NCBI RefSeq assembly: GCF_003651225.1
Contig: NZ_RCDB01000001.1
Coordinates: 806,001 to 870,000 of the forward strand
Length of the DNA stretch: 64,000 nt
Reading direction: 5' to 3'
Origin: Microbacterium telephonicum
GTDB taxonomy: Bacteria; Actinomycetota; Actinomycetes; Actinomycetales; Microbacteriaceae
A program made the position numbers and the translations under genes. How positions within the stretch are numbered: the stretch's first letter is position 1; every line of letters begins with the position of its first letter. Positions 15,105-22,826 of the stretch are shown piece by piece. The notes beneath the pieces were generated by a model that saw only the letters and a program-made list of their open reading frames with translations, did not search any database and was not told the origin of the DNA.

Positions 15105-16478
15105 ATGACCAAGCTCAGGCTGGCCATCGTCGGCGCCGGACCCGCCGGCATCTACGCCGCGGACATCCTGCTCAAGGCCGAGCGCAAGTTCGACGTCTCG
15201 ATCGACCTTTTCGACCATCTGCCGGCCCCGTACGGTCTCGTGCGCTACGGCGTCGCGCCCGACCACCCGCGCATCAAGGGCATCATCACGGCTCTGCGCG
15301 ACGTGCTCGACCGCGGCGACATCCGCATCTTCGGCAACGTGCGCTTCGGTGAGGACATCACCCTCGACGACCTCAAGAAGCACTACAACGCGGTGATCTT
15401 CGCGACCGGTGCGATCAAGGACGCCGACCTCGACATCCCCGGGATCGACGCCGTCGGATCGTACGGCGCCGCCGACTTCGTCAGCTGGTACGACGGCCAC
15501 CCCGACTTCCCCCGCGAATGGCCGCTGGATGCGGCATCCGTCGCCGTCGTCGGTGTCGGCAACGTCGCACTCGACGTCGCCCGCGTGCTCGCCAAGCACG
15601 CGGAAGACCTGCTCGTCACCGAGATCCCCGCGAACGTGCAGGCCGGCCTCGAAGCCTCCCCGATCACCGATGTGCACGTCTTCGGTCGCCGCGGCCCCGC
15701 GCAGGTGAAGTTCACGCCGCTCGAACTGCGTGAGCTCGGTGAGCTGCGCGACGTCGACATGGTCGTCTACGACGAGGACTTCGACTACGACGAGGCCTCG
15801 AAGGCGGCCATCGCGTCGAACAAGCAGGTCATGGTGATCGACCGCGTGCTGCAGTCGTGGCGGCAGCGTCCGAGCGTCAACAACGCCGGCGGAGAGGCCT
15901 CCCGCCGCCTGCACCTGCACTTCTACGCCAAGCCCGTCGAGGTGAAGACCGACGACACCGGCCGCGCGAGCGCGATCGTCTACGAGCGCACGAAGCCCGA
16001 CGGCGAGGGCGGCGTGGTCGGCACCGGCGAGCTGCGCGAGGTCCCCGTGCAGCAGGTGTACCGCGCGGTGGGCTACTTCGGGTCGCCACTGAAGGGCGTG
16101 CCCTTCGACAAGCGGCACGGCGTCATCCCGAACCACGAGGGCCAGGTGCTGCACAAGGACTCGAACGAGCGGGTGCCCGGCGTCTACGCCACCGGCTGGA
16201 TCAAGCGCGGACCGGTCGGCCTCATCGGCCACACCAAGTCCGACGCGATGGAGACGGTGCGCCACCTCATCAACGACCAGGGCTCGTGGTGGACCCCCGA
16301 AGACCCGTCGGAGGCGGCGATCCCGGCCCTGCTCGCCGAGCGCGGCGTGGCCTGGACCGACCTCGACGGCTGGCACCGCCTCGACGAGCACGAGATCGCG
16401 CTCGGCGCCGCGGCGGACCGTGCCCGCATCAAGGTCGTCGACCGCGACGAGATGGTGCGGGTCTCGCGCGGCGAGTGA
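15105..16478 (+). CDS. fprA: Ferredoxin/adrenodoxin-type NADP+ reductase (FprA-like)
   Basis: 457 residues from ATG 15105 (AAGGAAG ~8 nt upstream). It moves electrons between NADPH and ferredoxin with FAD. VGAGPAGIYAADILL (~residues 8-22) binds FAD, PYGLVRYGVAPDHPRIK is the FprA signature, VVGVGNVALDVARVLAKH (~145-162) binds NADPH, and GWIKRGPVGLIGHTKSDA (~residues 364-381) is the C-terminal FAD contact conserved in adrenodoxin-reductase relatives. Length matches mycobacterial FprA (~456). It follows the polyprenyl synthase by 56 nt. Confidence 0.94.
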   Translation: MTKLRLAIVGAGPAGIYAADILLKAERKFDVSIDLFDHLPAPYGLVRYGVAPDHPRIKGIITALRDVLDRGDIRIFGNVRFGEDITLDDLKKHYNAVIFATGAIKDADLDIPGIDAVGSYGAADFVSWYDGHPDFPREWPLDAASVAVVGVGNVALDVARVLAKHAEDLLVTEIPANVQAGLEASPITDVHVFGRRGPAQVKFTPLELRELGELRDVDMVVYDEDFDYDEASKAAIASNKQVMVIDRVLQSWRQRPSVNNAGGEASRRLHLHFYAKPVEVKTDDTGRASAIVYERTKPDGEGGVVGTGELREVPVQQVYRAVGYFGSPLKGVPFDKRHGVIPNHEGQVLHKDSNERVPGVYATGWIKRGPVGLIGHTKSDAMETVRHLINDQGSWWTPEDPSEAAIPALLAERGVAWTDLDGWHRLDEHEIALGAAADRARIKVVDRDEMVRVSRGE

Positions 16479-16518
16479 GCCCGCGGGTGCGGCGGGGCGT
16501 GCGCCTCGCGTATGAGTC

Positions 16519-16604
16519 CGTGCGCCCGGGAGGAGATGTGCGTTCAGGAGGGTGAATCCGCGGCATCCTCCCTCCCGAGTGCATATCTCCTCCCGAATGC
16601 ACGG
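16519..16604. repeat. Family B palindromic element, copy 1
   Basis: About 86 bp: outer arms CCGTGCGCCCGGGAGGAGAT and ATCTCCTCCCGAATGCACGG, with a second nested pair CAGGAGGG/CCCTCCCG around a variable centre. Other copies at 17567-17653 and 27942-28026. It lies just after the FprA gene and upstream of the DUF559 gene. Confidence 0.88.
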
Positions 16605-16717
16605 GCCCCGCGGCCGTGCGCCGAAGTCTTCCTCCCCACCGTGCCGTGTGCGCCACACATTTCCGCAGCGCCGGAATCCCCGCCCCGCGGCGGGTGCGCG
16701 TGGTCGAGCATGTCGGC

Positions 16718-17545
16718 ATGGCGGATGCGGCATCGTGGGTTCGTGAGCACGGCGGGGTCGCCCGCACCATCGATCTCGAGAGCGCCGGCTTCGGCCGCGG
16801 CCGGGTGGCGCGCGCGCTCGCCCGGGGTGCGCTCGAGCGGGTCACGCGTGGCTGGGTCGCGGTGCCCGGCGCCGACGCCCTGAGCATCGCGGCCGCGCGC
16901 AGTAACGTCGTGGTCTCGTGCGTGACCCGTGCGCGCCAGCTCGGATGGTGGGTGCTGGCCGACGTGCGCCCGCACGTGGTGGCGCCGGGGCACTCCGGCC
17001 GCGCACCCACGGCGACGGCCACCGTGCACTGGGCGGCACCGGTGATCCCTCGGGTGCCGGGCGTGCTCCTCGACTCGCCGGAGAACACGCTCGCGGTCGT
17101 CGCCGCGTGCCAGCCGTTCGAAGTCGCCCTCGCCGTATGGGAGTCGGCGCTGCGCTCGCGGTCCGTCGATGCCGGACTGCTGGCTCGGCTGCCGTTGCCC
17201 GCGTGCGCGCGGCGGATCCTCGCGGAGGCCGGGATCTGGTCGGACTCGGGACTCGAGACGTTCGTCGTGCCGCGGCTGCGCTGGCTCGGACTGCCGCTGC
17301 GACGCCAGATCTGGATCGCCGGACACCGCGTCGACCTGCTCATCGGCGAGCGACTGGTGCTGCAGATCGACGGCGGCCATCACGTGGGCGCGCAGCGGGA
17401 GTCCGACATCGCCCACGACGCCGCGCTCACCCTGCTCGGCTACCACGTCATCCGGATCGGCTATCGCCAGGTGGTCGACGGCTGGGAGCAGGTGCAGGAG
17501 ATCCTCATGCGCGCGGTGGCGCAAGGCCTCCATCGCGCCGCATGA
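16718..17545 (+). CDS. DUF559 / endonuclease-fold protein with wHTH N-terminus
   Basis: 275 residues from ATG 16718; the in-frame extension to 16616 runs into unrelated DNA. Residues ~1-60 look like the AbiEi/antitoxin-type winged helix seen on many actinobacterial DUF559 proteins (WVREHGGVARTIDLESAGFG). The C-terminal ~110 residues have the Vsr/DUF559 restriction-endonuclease fold: SDSGLETFVVPRL with Glu, then HRVDLLIGERLVLQIDGG as the PD-(D/E)xK core with Gln where Lys is usual, and HDAALTLLGYHVIRI. Possibly a DNA-binding or inactivated nuclease. It stands between two family B repeats. Confidence 0.72.
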   Translation: MADAASWVREHGGVARTIDLESAGFGRGRVARALARGALERVTRGWVAVPGADALSIAAARSNVVVSCVTRARQLGWWVLADVRPHVVAPGHSGRAPTATATVHWAAPVIPRVPGVLLDSPENTLAVVAACQPFEVALAVWESALRSRSVDAGLLARLPLPACARRILAEAGIWSDSGLETFVVPRLRWLGLPLRRQIWIAGHRVDLLIGERLVLQIDGGHHVGAQRESDIAHDAALTLLGYHVIRIGYRQVVDGWEQVQEILMRAVAQGLHRAA

Positions 17546-17566
17546 CCTGCACCGGTCACGCTGCAG

Positions 17567-17653
17567 CCGTGCGCCCGGGAGGAGATATGCACTCAGGAGG
17601 GTGCATCTGCAGCATCCGCCCTCCCGAACGCACATCTCCTCCCGAACGCACGG
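17567..17653. repeat. Family B palindromic element, copy 2
   Basis: Same layout as 16519-16604 with differing centre; arms CCGTGCGCCCGGGAGGAGAT and ATCTCCTCCCGAACGCACGG. Starts 22 nt after the DUF559 stop. Confidence 0.88.
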
Positions 17654-17686
17654 CCCCGCGCCGCTCGGGCGCGCGACCACCCCGGC

Positions 17687-17692
17687 TAGGGT
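17687..17692 (+). promoter_or_regulatory. -10 box, alpha/beta hydrolase 17699
   Basis: TAGGGT, 6-nt gap (GAGCGC) to ATG. Confidence 0.55.
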
Positions 17693-17698
17693 GAGCGC

Positions 17699-18664
17699 AT
17701 GTCTGCGCAGTGGGTGCCCGATGTGCTCGGTGCGCCGTTCGCGCAACGCACCCTCGATCTGGGCACGGATGCCGAAGGCCCCGTCGTCGCGACGCTCGTG
17801 CGTTCGCGCGCGCGGCGCCTCGCCGCACTCACCGGTCCGCTGCGGGGTGTCGACGTGCTGTACGTGCACGGCTGGTCGGACTACTTCTTCCAGGTCGAAC
17901 TCGCCCGCTTCTGGAACGGACTCGGAGCCGACTTCTACGCGCTCGACCTGCGCAAGTACGGCCGCAGCCTGCGGCCCGGGCAGACGCCCGGCTACATCGC
18001 CGCACTCGAGACCTACGACGAGGACATCGCGGCCGCCCGCGCGGCCATCGGCGACACCGGACGGCTCGTGCTCATGGGGCACTCGACCGGCGGCCTCACC
18101 CTGTCGCTGTGGGCGGCCCGCCACCCCGGCGCCGCCGCCGGCGTGGTGCTGAACAGTCCGTGGCTCGAGCTGCAGGTCGGCGGATTCGGGCGGCAGGCGC
18201 TTGCGCCGATCATCCAGGCCCGGGCACGCTTCGATCCGCTCGGAGCCCATCCCGAGGTCGACCTCGGCTTCTACACGCGCGCGCAGCGGGAACTCGGATC
18301 GCTGCCCGACGCCCCCGACGGCTGGCGTCCCGAGCGCGGTTTCCCGACCCATCCGGGCTGGCTCGCCGCCGTCGTCGCCGGACAGGCGCAGGTCGCGGCG
18401 GGGCTCGATGTCGCCGCCCCCGTCCTGACGATGCTGTCCACGGCGTGGACCCCGCCGATGCAGTGGGCGCCCTCCCTCACCTCGACCGACTCCGTGCTCG
18501 TCGTCGACGACATCGCCCGCGCCGCCACCCGCCTGGGCGCCGACGTCACGATCGCGCGCATCCCGGGGGCGGTGCACGACGTGTTCCTGTCGGCTCCCGA
18601 ACCGCGCGCCGCGGCGTACGCGGCCCTGCGTCGCTGGGCCACGCGCGGTGCACTCGCACGCTGA
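17699..18664 (+). CDS. Alpha/beta hydrolase (serine aminopeptidase S33 / monoacylglycerol lipase-like)
   Basis: 321 residues, no signal peptide. DVLYVHGWSDYFFQ (~residues 57-70) is the oxyanion loop, LVLMGHSTGGLTLSLW (~122-137) is the GxSxG elbow, and GAVHDVFLS near the C-terminus carries the His. The cap domain between residues ~150 and 240 is long. S33-type lipases and esterases share this layout; substrate unknown. Follows family B copy 2 and is transcribed from its own promoter. Confidence 0.82.
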   Translation: MSAQWVPDVLGAPFAQRTLDLGTDAEGPVVATLVRSRARRLAALTGPLRGVDVLYVHGWSDYFFQVELARFWNGLGADFYALDLRKYGRSLRPGQTPGYIAALETYDEDIAAARAAIGDTGRLVLMGHSTGGLTLSLWAARHPGAAAGVVLNSPWLELQVGGFGRQALAPIIQARARFDPLGAHPEVDLGFYTRAQRELGSLPDAPDGWRPERGFPTHPGWLAAVVAGQAQVAAGLDVAAPVLTMLSTAWTPPMQWAPSLTSTDSVLVVDDIARAATRLGADVTIARIPGAVHDVFLSAPEPRAAAYAALRRWATRGALAR

Positions 18665-18678
18665 CCGCATCGCATCCG

Positions 18679-18712
18679 CGTGAAGGCCCGTTCACATCCG
18701 GATGCCTTCACG
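18679..18712. promoter_or_regulatory. Inverted repeat CGTGAAGGC-N16-GCCTTCACG upstream of MpaB gene
   Basis: Perfect 9-bp arms (18679-18687, 18704-18712) between the hydrolase stop and the -10 box at 18726. It is placed over the probable -35 region, so it may be an operator; it may equally be the hydrolase terminator, but no T-run follows. Confidence 0.4.
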
Positions 18713-18725
18713 TGCACATCGACGC

Positions 18726-18731
18726 TAGGGT
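18726..18731 (+). promoter_or_regulatory. -10 box, MpaB-like oxygenase
   Basis: TAGGGT, 6-nt gap (CGCGGT) to ATG 18738. Confidence 0.55.
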
Positions 18732-18737
18732 CGCGGT

Positions 18738-19604
18738 ATGAGACGCGATCACTGGCGTCGGCGCAACGCGGCGCTGGACCCGGCCGTGGACTACGTCGAG
18801 ATCTACCGCAACGTCGTGACATACGAGTTCGCGTGGGACATGAACCAGGCGCTGAGCTTCGCGCTGTTCCGCACGTACGCGGTGCCGGGTATCGGCGAGC
18901 TGCTCGACCGCACCGGAGAATTCACCCGCCGCACGCAGAAGCGCTACGACGACACTGCGCTGCTGCTGGAGACGCCGACGCGTCACGGCTTCGACGATCC
19001 GGAGGCCCGTGCCGCGATCCGGCGCGTCAACCGGATGCACCACGCCTACGACATCCCCGACCACCAGTTCCGCTACGTGCTCAGCACGTTCGTCGTCGTG
19101 CCCAAACGCTGGCTCGACGCCTACGGAAAGCGGCGTCTGACGGTGAGGGAGGTCGAGGCGTCGGTGCGGTACTACCGTGAGCTCGGCGCGCACATGGGCA
19201 TCCGCGACATCCCGGAGACCTACGCGGGGTTCGCGCGGCTGATGGACGAGTACGAGGCCGAACACTTCGGCTTCGACGCGGGCGCGCGGCGGGTCGCCGA
19301 CGCGACGCTGGGCCTGCTCGTCACCTTCCACCCGCGCCTTCCGCCCCGTGCCGTCGCGCTGTTCAGCCGCGCCCTGATGGATGACGCGCTGCTCGCCGCG
19401 CTCGACTATCCCGCACCGCCTCGCGTGGTCGTCGCCCTGTCGCGGGCGGCGCTGCGGTTGCGCGGACGCATCGCTGGGATGCTGCCCGCCCGGCGCACGC
19501 CGGTGCACGTCGCCGACCTGCCGTGGGTGCGCAGCTACCCCGACGGATACCGCGTCGAGGATCTCGGCACCTTTCCGCACACCGCGACCGCGACGGCTTC
19601 CTAG
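18738..19604 (+). CDS. MpaB-like (DUF2236) oxygenase family protein
   Basis: 288 residues, cytosolic. The pattern RVNRMHHAYDIPDHQFRYVL (~residues 95-114) with paired His and Asp/His is the ligand-rich core of the DUF2236/MpaB oxygenase family, heme enzymes related to latex-clearing and mycophenolic-acid side-chain oxygenases. ALSFALFRTYAVPGIGELL and FVVVPKRWLDAYGKR also fit. The physiological substrate is unknown. The TAG stop is part of the -10 box of the following gene. Confidence 0.78.
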   Translation: MRRDHWRRRNAALDPAVDYVEIYRNVVTYEFAWDMNQALSFALFRTYAVPGIGELLDRTGEFTRRTQKRYDDTALLLETPTRHGFDDPEARAAIRRVNRMHHAYDIPDHQFRYVLSTFVVVPKRWLDAYGKRRLTVREVEASVRYYRELGAHMGIRDIPETYAGFARLMDEYEAEHFGFDAGARRVADATLGLLVTFHPRLPPRAVALFSRALMDDALLAALDYPAPPRVVVALSRAALRLRGRIAGMLPARRTPVHVADLPWVRSYPDGYRVEDLGTFPHTATATAS

Positions 19605-19607
19605 ACT
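19602..19607 (+). promoter_or_regulatory. -10 box of 19614 gene, overlapping the upstream stop codon
   Basis: TAGACT, where TAG is the stop of the MpaB gene; 6-nt gap to GTG 19614. Confidence 0.55.
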
Positions 19608-19613
19608 GGGCCC

Positions 19614-19949
19614 GTGCCCCAGCCGCAACCCGCCGTTCCCGCCGAACCGGAGCAGAGCGAGCTCGACCAGGCCGCCGAGTGGCTCGAGAAGCTCGCGAAG
19701 GATCCGATGGCCGACGCCGTCCGCGGCCGCGTCCGCATCGTCGCGGTGACGCCGCCCGCGGAGCGCGGCCGATACCAGGAGTGCGTCGTCGACCTCGCGG
19801 TCGAGGCCGCCGGCATCGCCCCCGTCGAGGTCACGCAGCACGTCGTCTTCTCGCGCAAGCGGTGGCCGGCCGTCGGCGTCGTGCTGCCCGCCCGCATCTC
19901 CGTCTCGGTCCCCGAGAATCTCGAGGTCGCCTGGGACGCGATGCCCTGA
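19614..19949 (+). CDS. Hypothetical protein, 111 residues
   Basis: Starts with a Pro/Gln-rich tail, then a helix (ELDQAAEWLEKLAKDPM) and a compact beta-rich part ending ISVSVPENLEVAWDAMP. The middle RGRVRIVAVTPPAERGRYQECVV has a repeating hydrophobic pattern. I do not recognise a family. Coding nature is supported by the GTG start at the correct distance from a -10 box and by typical third-position GC. Confidence 0.6.
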   Translation: MPQPQPAVPAEPEQSELDQAAEWLEKLAKDPMADAVRGRVRIVAVTPPAERGRYQECVVDLAVEAAGIAPVEVTQHVVFSRKRWPAVGVVLPARISVSVPENLEVAWDAMP

Positions 19950-20016
19950 GCATCCCGGAGCCGCGACCGGTCCACGGATGCCGGATCGGCCCGCACCGCC
20001 CGGTACCGCCCGGCCG

Positions 20017-20022
20017 TAGCCT
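20017..20022 (+). promoter_or_regulatory. -10 box, phzF-like gene
   Basis: TAGCCT, 6-nt gap to ATG 20029. Confidence 0.55.
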
Positions 20023-20028
20023 GGTCGG

Positions 20029-20895
20029 ATGCCGGCGCCCGAGATCCTCCGCTTCACCGCGTTCAGCACGTCGCCCGAAGGCGGCAACCCCGCCGGCGTG
20101 GTCCTGGGCGCCGACGCGCTGAGCGTCGACGAGATGCAGCGCATCGCCGCCGACGTCGACTACGCCGAGACCGCCTTCGTCACCGGTGCGGACCCCGACG
20201 GCGCGCTGCGCATCCGCTACTTCTCGCCGATCGCCGAAGTGCCGTTCTGCGGGCACGCGACGGTGGCGACGGCGGTCGCCCTCGTGGAGCGCGAGTCCAC
20301 CGCGCTCGTCGCCGGCCCCGAGTCGGTGATCCGCTTCCGCACCCCGGTCGGCGAGGTTCCCATCCGCGTCGACCGTGACGCCGACGGAGCGCGAGCGGCG
20401 TTCACCAGCATCCCGCCGACGGTCGACGCGCTACCCGCCGACGCGCTCGATGCGATCCTGGCCCTCCTCGGCCTCGAACCGCACGACCTCGACCCGTCAC
20501 TCCCGCCGCGGATCGCGCACGCGGGTAACCCGCATCCGATCCTCGCGATCGAGAGTCGCGCGCGATTCGACGGCTTCACCTTCGACCCGGATGCCGCTCG
20601 CACGATCATGGACGCCCGCGGCTGGCCCGCGACCATCACGGTCGTCCATCGCCGCACCTCCGATCGCTTCGTCGCCCGCAACATCTTCCCGGTCGGCCGG
20701 ATCACCGAGGACCCCGCGACCGGCTCCGCCGCCGCGGCGCTCGGCGGCTACCTGTGGCACCTCGGCGCCGTCGCCGCACCCGCACGCGTCGTCATCGAGC
20801 AGGGCGCACACGTCGGTCGTCCCGGCGTCCTCACGGTCGACATCCCCGTCGCGGGCGGCATCGTCGTCTCGGGTCACGCCGTGCCCATCGGCTGA
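20029..20895 (+). CDS. PhzF-family isomerase/epimerase-like protein
   Basis: 288 residues, diaminopimelate-epimerase-like fold. STSPEGGNPAGVVLGAD near the start, VDYAETAFV with the conserved catalytic Glu (~residue 46), IAEVPFCGHATVATAVAL and EDPATGSAAAALGGYLW (~residues 228-244) are PhzF signatures. Phenazine genes are absent around it, so this is a stand-alone PhzF relative of unknown substrate. Confidence 0.9.
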   Translation: MPAPEILRFTAFSTSPEGGNPAGVVLGADALSVDEMQRIAADVDYAETAFVTGADPDGALRIRYFSPIAEVPFCGHATVATAVALVERESTALVAGPESVIRFRTPVGEVPIRVDRDADGARAAFTSIPPTVDALPADALDAILALLGLEPHDLDPSLPPRIAHAGNPHPILAIESRARFDGFTFDPDAARTIMDARGWPATITVVHRRTSDRFVARNIFPVGRITEDPATGSAAAALGGYLWHLGAVAAPARVVIEQGAHVGRPGVLTVDIPVAGGIVVSGHAVPIG

Positions 20896-20934
20896 GGCGC
20901 CGGCGTCGCGACCCCGTAAGGCGCCCGCGCCCGG

Positions 20935-21423
20935 TCAGCGGTAGTTCGTGAACTGCAGGTCGACCTCGAGGTCGGCGGCCTTGAGCAGGCGCTGCACCTC
21001 CTGGAGGTCGTCGCGCGACTTCGAGCTGACGCGCAGTTCATCGCCCTGGATCTGCGACTTCACCGACTTGGGGCCCTCGTCGCGGATGATCTTGCCGATC
21101 TTCTTCGCGTTCTCCGACGAGATGCCCTCCTTCAGCGTCGAGGTGATCCGGTACTCCTTGCCGCCCTGCACCGGGTCGCCGGTCTCGAGCGACTTCAGCG
21201 AGATGCCGCGCTTGATGAGCTTCGACTGGAAGACGTCGAGCACCGCTTTCGCGCGCTCCTCGGTGTTCGCCTTGATGACGATCGACTCGCCGCTCCAGGC
21301 GATGTCGGCGCCGGTGCCCTTGAAGTCGTAGCGCTGCTCGACCTCCTTGCGGGCCTGGTTGAGCGCGTTGTCGGCCTCCTGGCGGTCGATCTTGGAGACG
21401 ATGTCGAACGAGGAATCAGCCAT
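20935..21423 (-). CDS. yajQ: YajQ-family nucleotide-binding protein
   Basis: 162 residues, the normal family length. [19 protein letters not shown] at the N-terminus and [13 protein letters not shown] are diagnostic; [18 protein letters not shown] and [20 protein letters not shown]-like C-terminal repeats (two RRM-like halves) complete the protein. YajQ members bind cyclic di-GMP in some bacteria or act in virulence regulation; the role here is unproven. ATG follows a minus-strand TAGACT box at 6 nt. Confidence 0.95.
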   Translation of the reverse strand: MADSSFDIVSKIDRQEADNALNQARKEVEQRYDFKGTGADIAWSGESIVIKANTEERAKAVLDVFQSKLIKRGISLKSLETGDPVQGGKEYRITSTLKEGISSENAKKIGKIIRDEGPKSVKSQIQGDELRVSSKSRDDLQEVQRLLKAADLEVDLQFTNYR

Positions 21424-21429
21424 GCGCCG

Positions 21430-21435
21430 AGTCTA
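21430..21435 (-). promoter_or_regulatory. -10 box, yajQ
   Basis: Minus-strand TAGACT, 6-nt gap to ATG 21423. Confidence 0.55.
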
Positions 21436-21486
21436 GCCGCGCACCGCGGAGGCCGCCCGGGCGGGCGGTGGGCGGAGCTGTGCCGA

Positions 21487-21492
21487 TAGCGT
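21487..21492 (+). promoter_or_regulatory. -10 box, lipoprotein 21500
   Basis: TAGCGT, 7-nt gap to ATG 21500. Confidence 0.5.
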
Positions 21493-21499
21493 CGATACC

Positions 21500-22060
21500 A
21501 TGCGTGTCAGGTCAAAGCTCTCCATCGGTCTCCTCGTTGTCGCCGCCGCGCTTACCGTGACCGCTTGCACAGCCACCCTCGCCGGCACTGACTCCGCCGA
21601 GCCCATCGCGTCGGAGACCGCCGCTCTGGCGACGCCTCGTCCCGGGGTCGCTACGTCCCGCGCGACGATCACCCCGACCGCTGATCCGGCGTACACCGCG
21701 GCTGTGAGCGCCTACCCGCAGGCGCTACCGGACGGCTATGCGTTCCCGCCCTATCTCATCGGTGCCGAATCGGCCGACAAGTGGTGGTGGTGCTCCCAGA
21801 TAGACGCGGCGTGGGAGGCCTACTTCAGACGCGAGGACGAGACCGAAGCGCTCGGATACCTGCGCGCGGCCGCCGACGTCGACCCCGGGTCGTACGGCCG
21901 TTACGACCAGGCCGACGACGCACTTCCGTTGAACGAAAAAGTCGACCGGGACGTGCGTTTCATCGGCGGCGGTGTCGACTCGCAGTACGTCGAGTACACC
22001 GCTCACGGATGCTGGAAGTGGGCGAAGTCGGTCGGCGCCGAGTTCCCGCCTGTGTCGTGA
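21500..22060 (+). CDS. Putative lipoprotein
   Basis: 186 residues. A basic start and hydrophobic run end in the lipobox LTVTAC (Cys at residue 23), so the protein is probably anchored to the outer face of the membrane. A Ser/Thr/Pro-rich linker (to about residue 68) leads to a small domain with WWWCSQIDAAWEAYF and HGCWKWAKS, where two cysteines may form a disulfide. No family recognised. It uses A/T-ending codons (e.g. GAAAAAGTC near 21935) more than its neighbours, which may mark a more recent gene. Confidence 0.65.
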   Translation: MRVRSKLSIGLLVVAAALTVTACTATLAGTDSAEPIASETAALATPRPGVATSRATITPTADPAYTAAVSAYPQALPDGYAFPPYLIGAESADKWWWCSQIDAAWEAYFRREDETEALGYLRAAADVDPGSYGRYDQADDALPLNEKVDRDVRFIGGGVDSQYVEYTAHGCWKWAKSVGAEFPPVS

Positions 22061-22091
22061 CACCGCGGCCCCGGCATCCGCCCCGCGTTCT

Positions 22092-22097
22092 TACAAT
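22092..22097 (+). promoter_or_regulatory. -10 box, FBP protein
   Basis: TACAAT, the closest to consensus in the window; 6-nt gap to ATG 22104. Confidence 0.6.
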
Positions 22098-22103
22098 GGC
22101 CGG

Positions 22104-22589
22104 ATGCAGGCTCTCACCGTCGACCAGTTGCGCGACACGCTGGTGAACGCATCCGACGACGAGAAGGTGCGGCTCGCGGCCCCCGCGGACCTCCCGCTCG
22201 TCGACTGGGACCACATGGACTTCTTCGCGTGGCGCGATCCGCGCACCAAAGGGCGTGGATACGTCGTCGCCGAACTCGACGGCGAGCCGACCGGCATCGT
22301 GCTGCGTGCCGCGGAGGGAACGCACCGCGGGCGCTCGGCGATGTGCAACCTCTGCCACACGATGCAGCCCGGCGACCAGGTGACGATGTTCACGGCGCGC
22401 AAGGTCGGAGACGCGGGGGAACGGGGTGACAGCGTCGGCACGATGGTCTGCGCCGACCTGTCGTGTCACGAGAACGTCCGACTGGCCGCGCCGCTGGCTC
22501 CCAACGAGTACCGGGCGAGCGTCGACCGTCGCATCGACGGCACGAGGCACCGGATCGAGGCGTTCGTGGAGCGCGTCGTCGAAGGCTGA
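22104..22589 (+). CDS. FBP C-terminal treble-clef zinc-finger protein
   Basis: 161 residues from ATG 22104 (six nt after TACAAT). CNLCH (~residues 76-80) and CADLSCHEN (~115-123) form a four-Cys zinc site of the FBP domain, related to EF-G-binding FusB/FusC proteins. DFFAWRDPRTKGRGYVVAE matches the family's helix-strand start. FusB-type proteins release EF-G from ribosomes; whether this relative does so is untested. Confidence 0.82.
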   Translation: MQALTVDQLRDTLVNASDDEKVRLAAPADLPLVDWDHMDFFAWRDPRTKGRGYVVAELDGEPTGIVLRAAEGTHRGRSAMCNLCHTMQPGDQVTMFTARKVGDAGERGDSVGTMVCADLSCHENVRLAAPLAPNEYRASVDRRIDGTRHRIEAFVERVVEG

Positions 22590-22634
22590 GTCCGGGCTCC
22601 GCCGCCACGATTTCTGCCACGGCGGCGAACCGAG

Positions 22635-22640
22635 TAGGAT
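22635..22640 (+). promoter_or_regulatory. Probable -10 box for tRNA-Tyr
   Basis: TAGGAT about 50 nt before the tRNA 5' end. Confidence 0.4.
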
Positions 22641-22689
22641 TGTGGATCGCGCCTCCGGTCGACTGTACAAGCTGGGCGGGTGCGCACTC

Positions 22690-22771
22690 GGCGAGTTACC
22701 CAAGCGGCCAAAGGGATCTGACTGTAAATCAGCCGTCTTAGACTTCGGGGGTTCGAATCCCTCACTCGCCA
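22690..22771 (+). tRNA. tRNA-Tyr (GTA)
   Basis: Acceptor GGCGAGT pairs with ACTCGCC (22764-22770); discriminator A at 22771. Anticodon GTA at 22724-22726. A long variable arm (AGCCGTCTTAGACTTCGG region) gives a class II tRNA, as expected for bacterial tRNA-Tyr. CCA is not encoded. Confidence 0.97.
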
Positions 22772-22779
22772 CTCGGTCA

Positions 22780-22803
22780 AAGCCCCCGCGAGGGGGCTTT
22801 TTC
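22780..22803 (+). terminator. Intrinsic terminator after tRNA-Tyr
   Basis: Stem AAGCCCCC / GGGGGCTT around GCGA, followed by a T-run. Confidence 0.9.
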
Positions 22804-22813
22804 CATGCCGCGG

Positions 22814-22819
22814 TAGGGT
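22814..22819 (+). promoter_or_regulatory. -10 box, membrane protein 22827
   Basis: TAGGGT, 7-nt gap to ATG 22827. Confidence 0.5.
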
Positions 22820-22826
22820 CGGAGCC

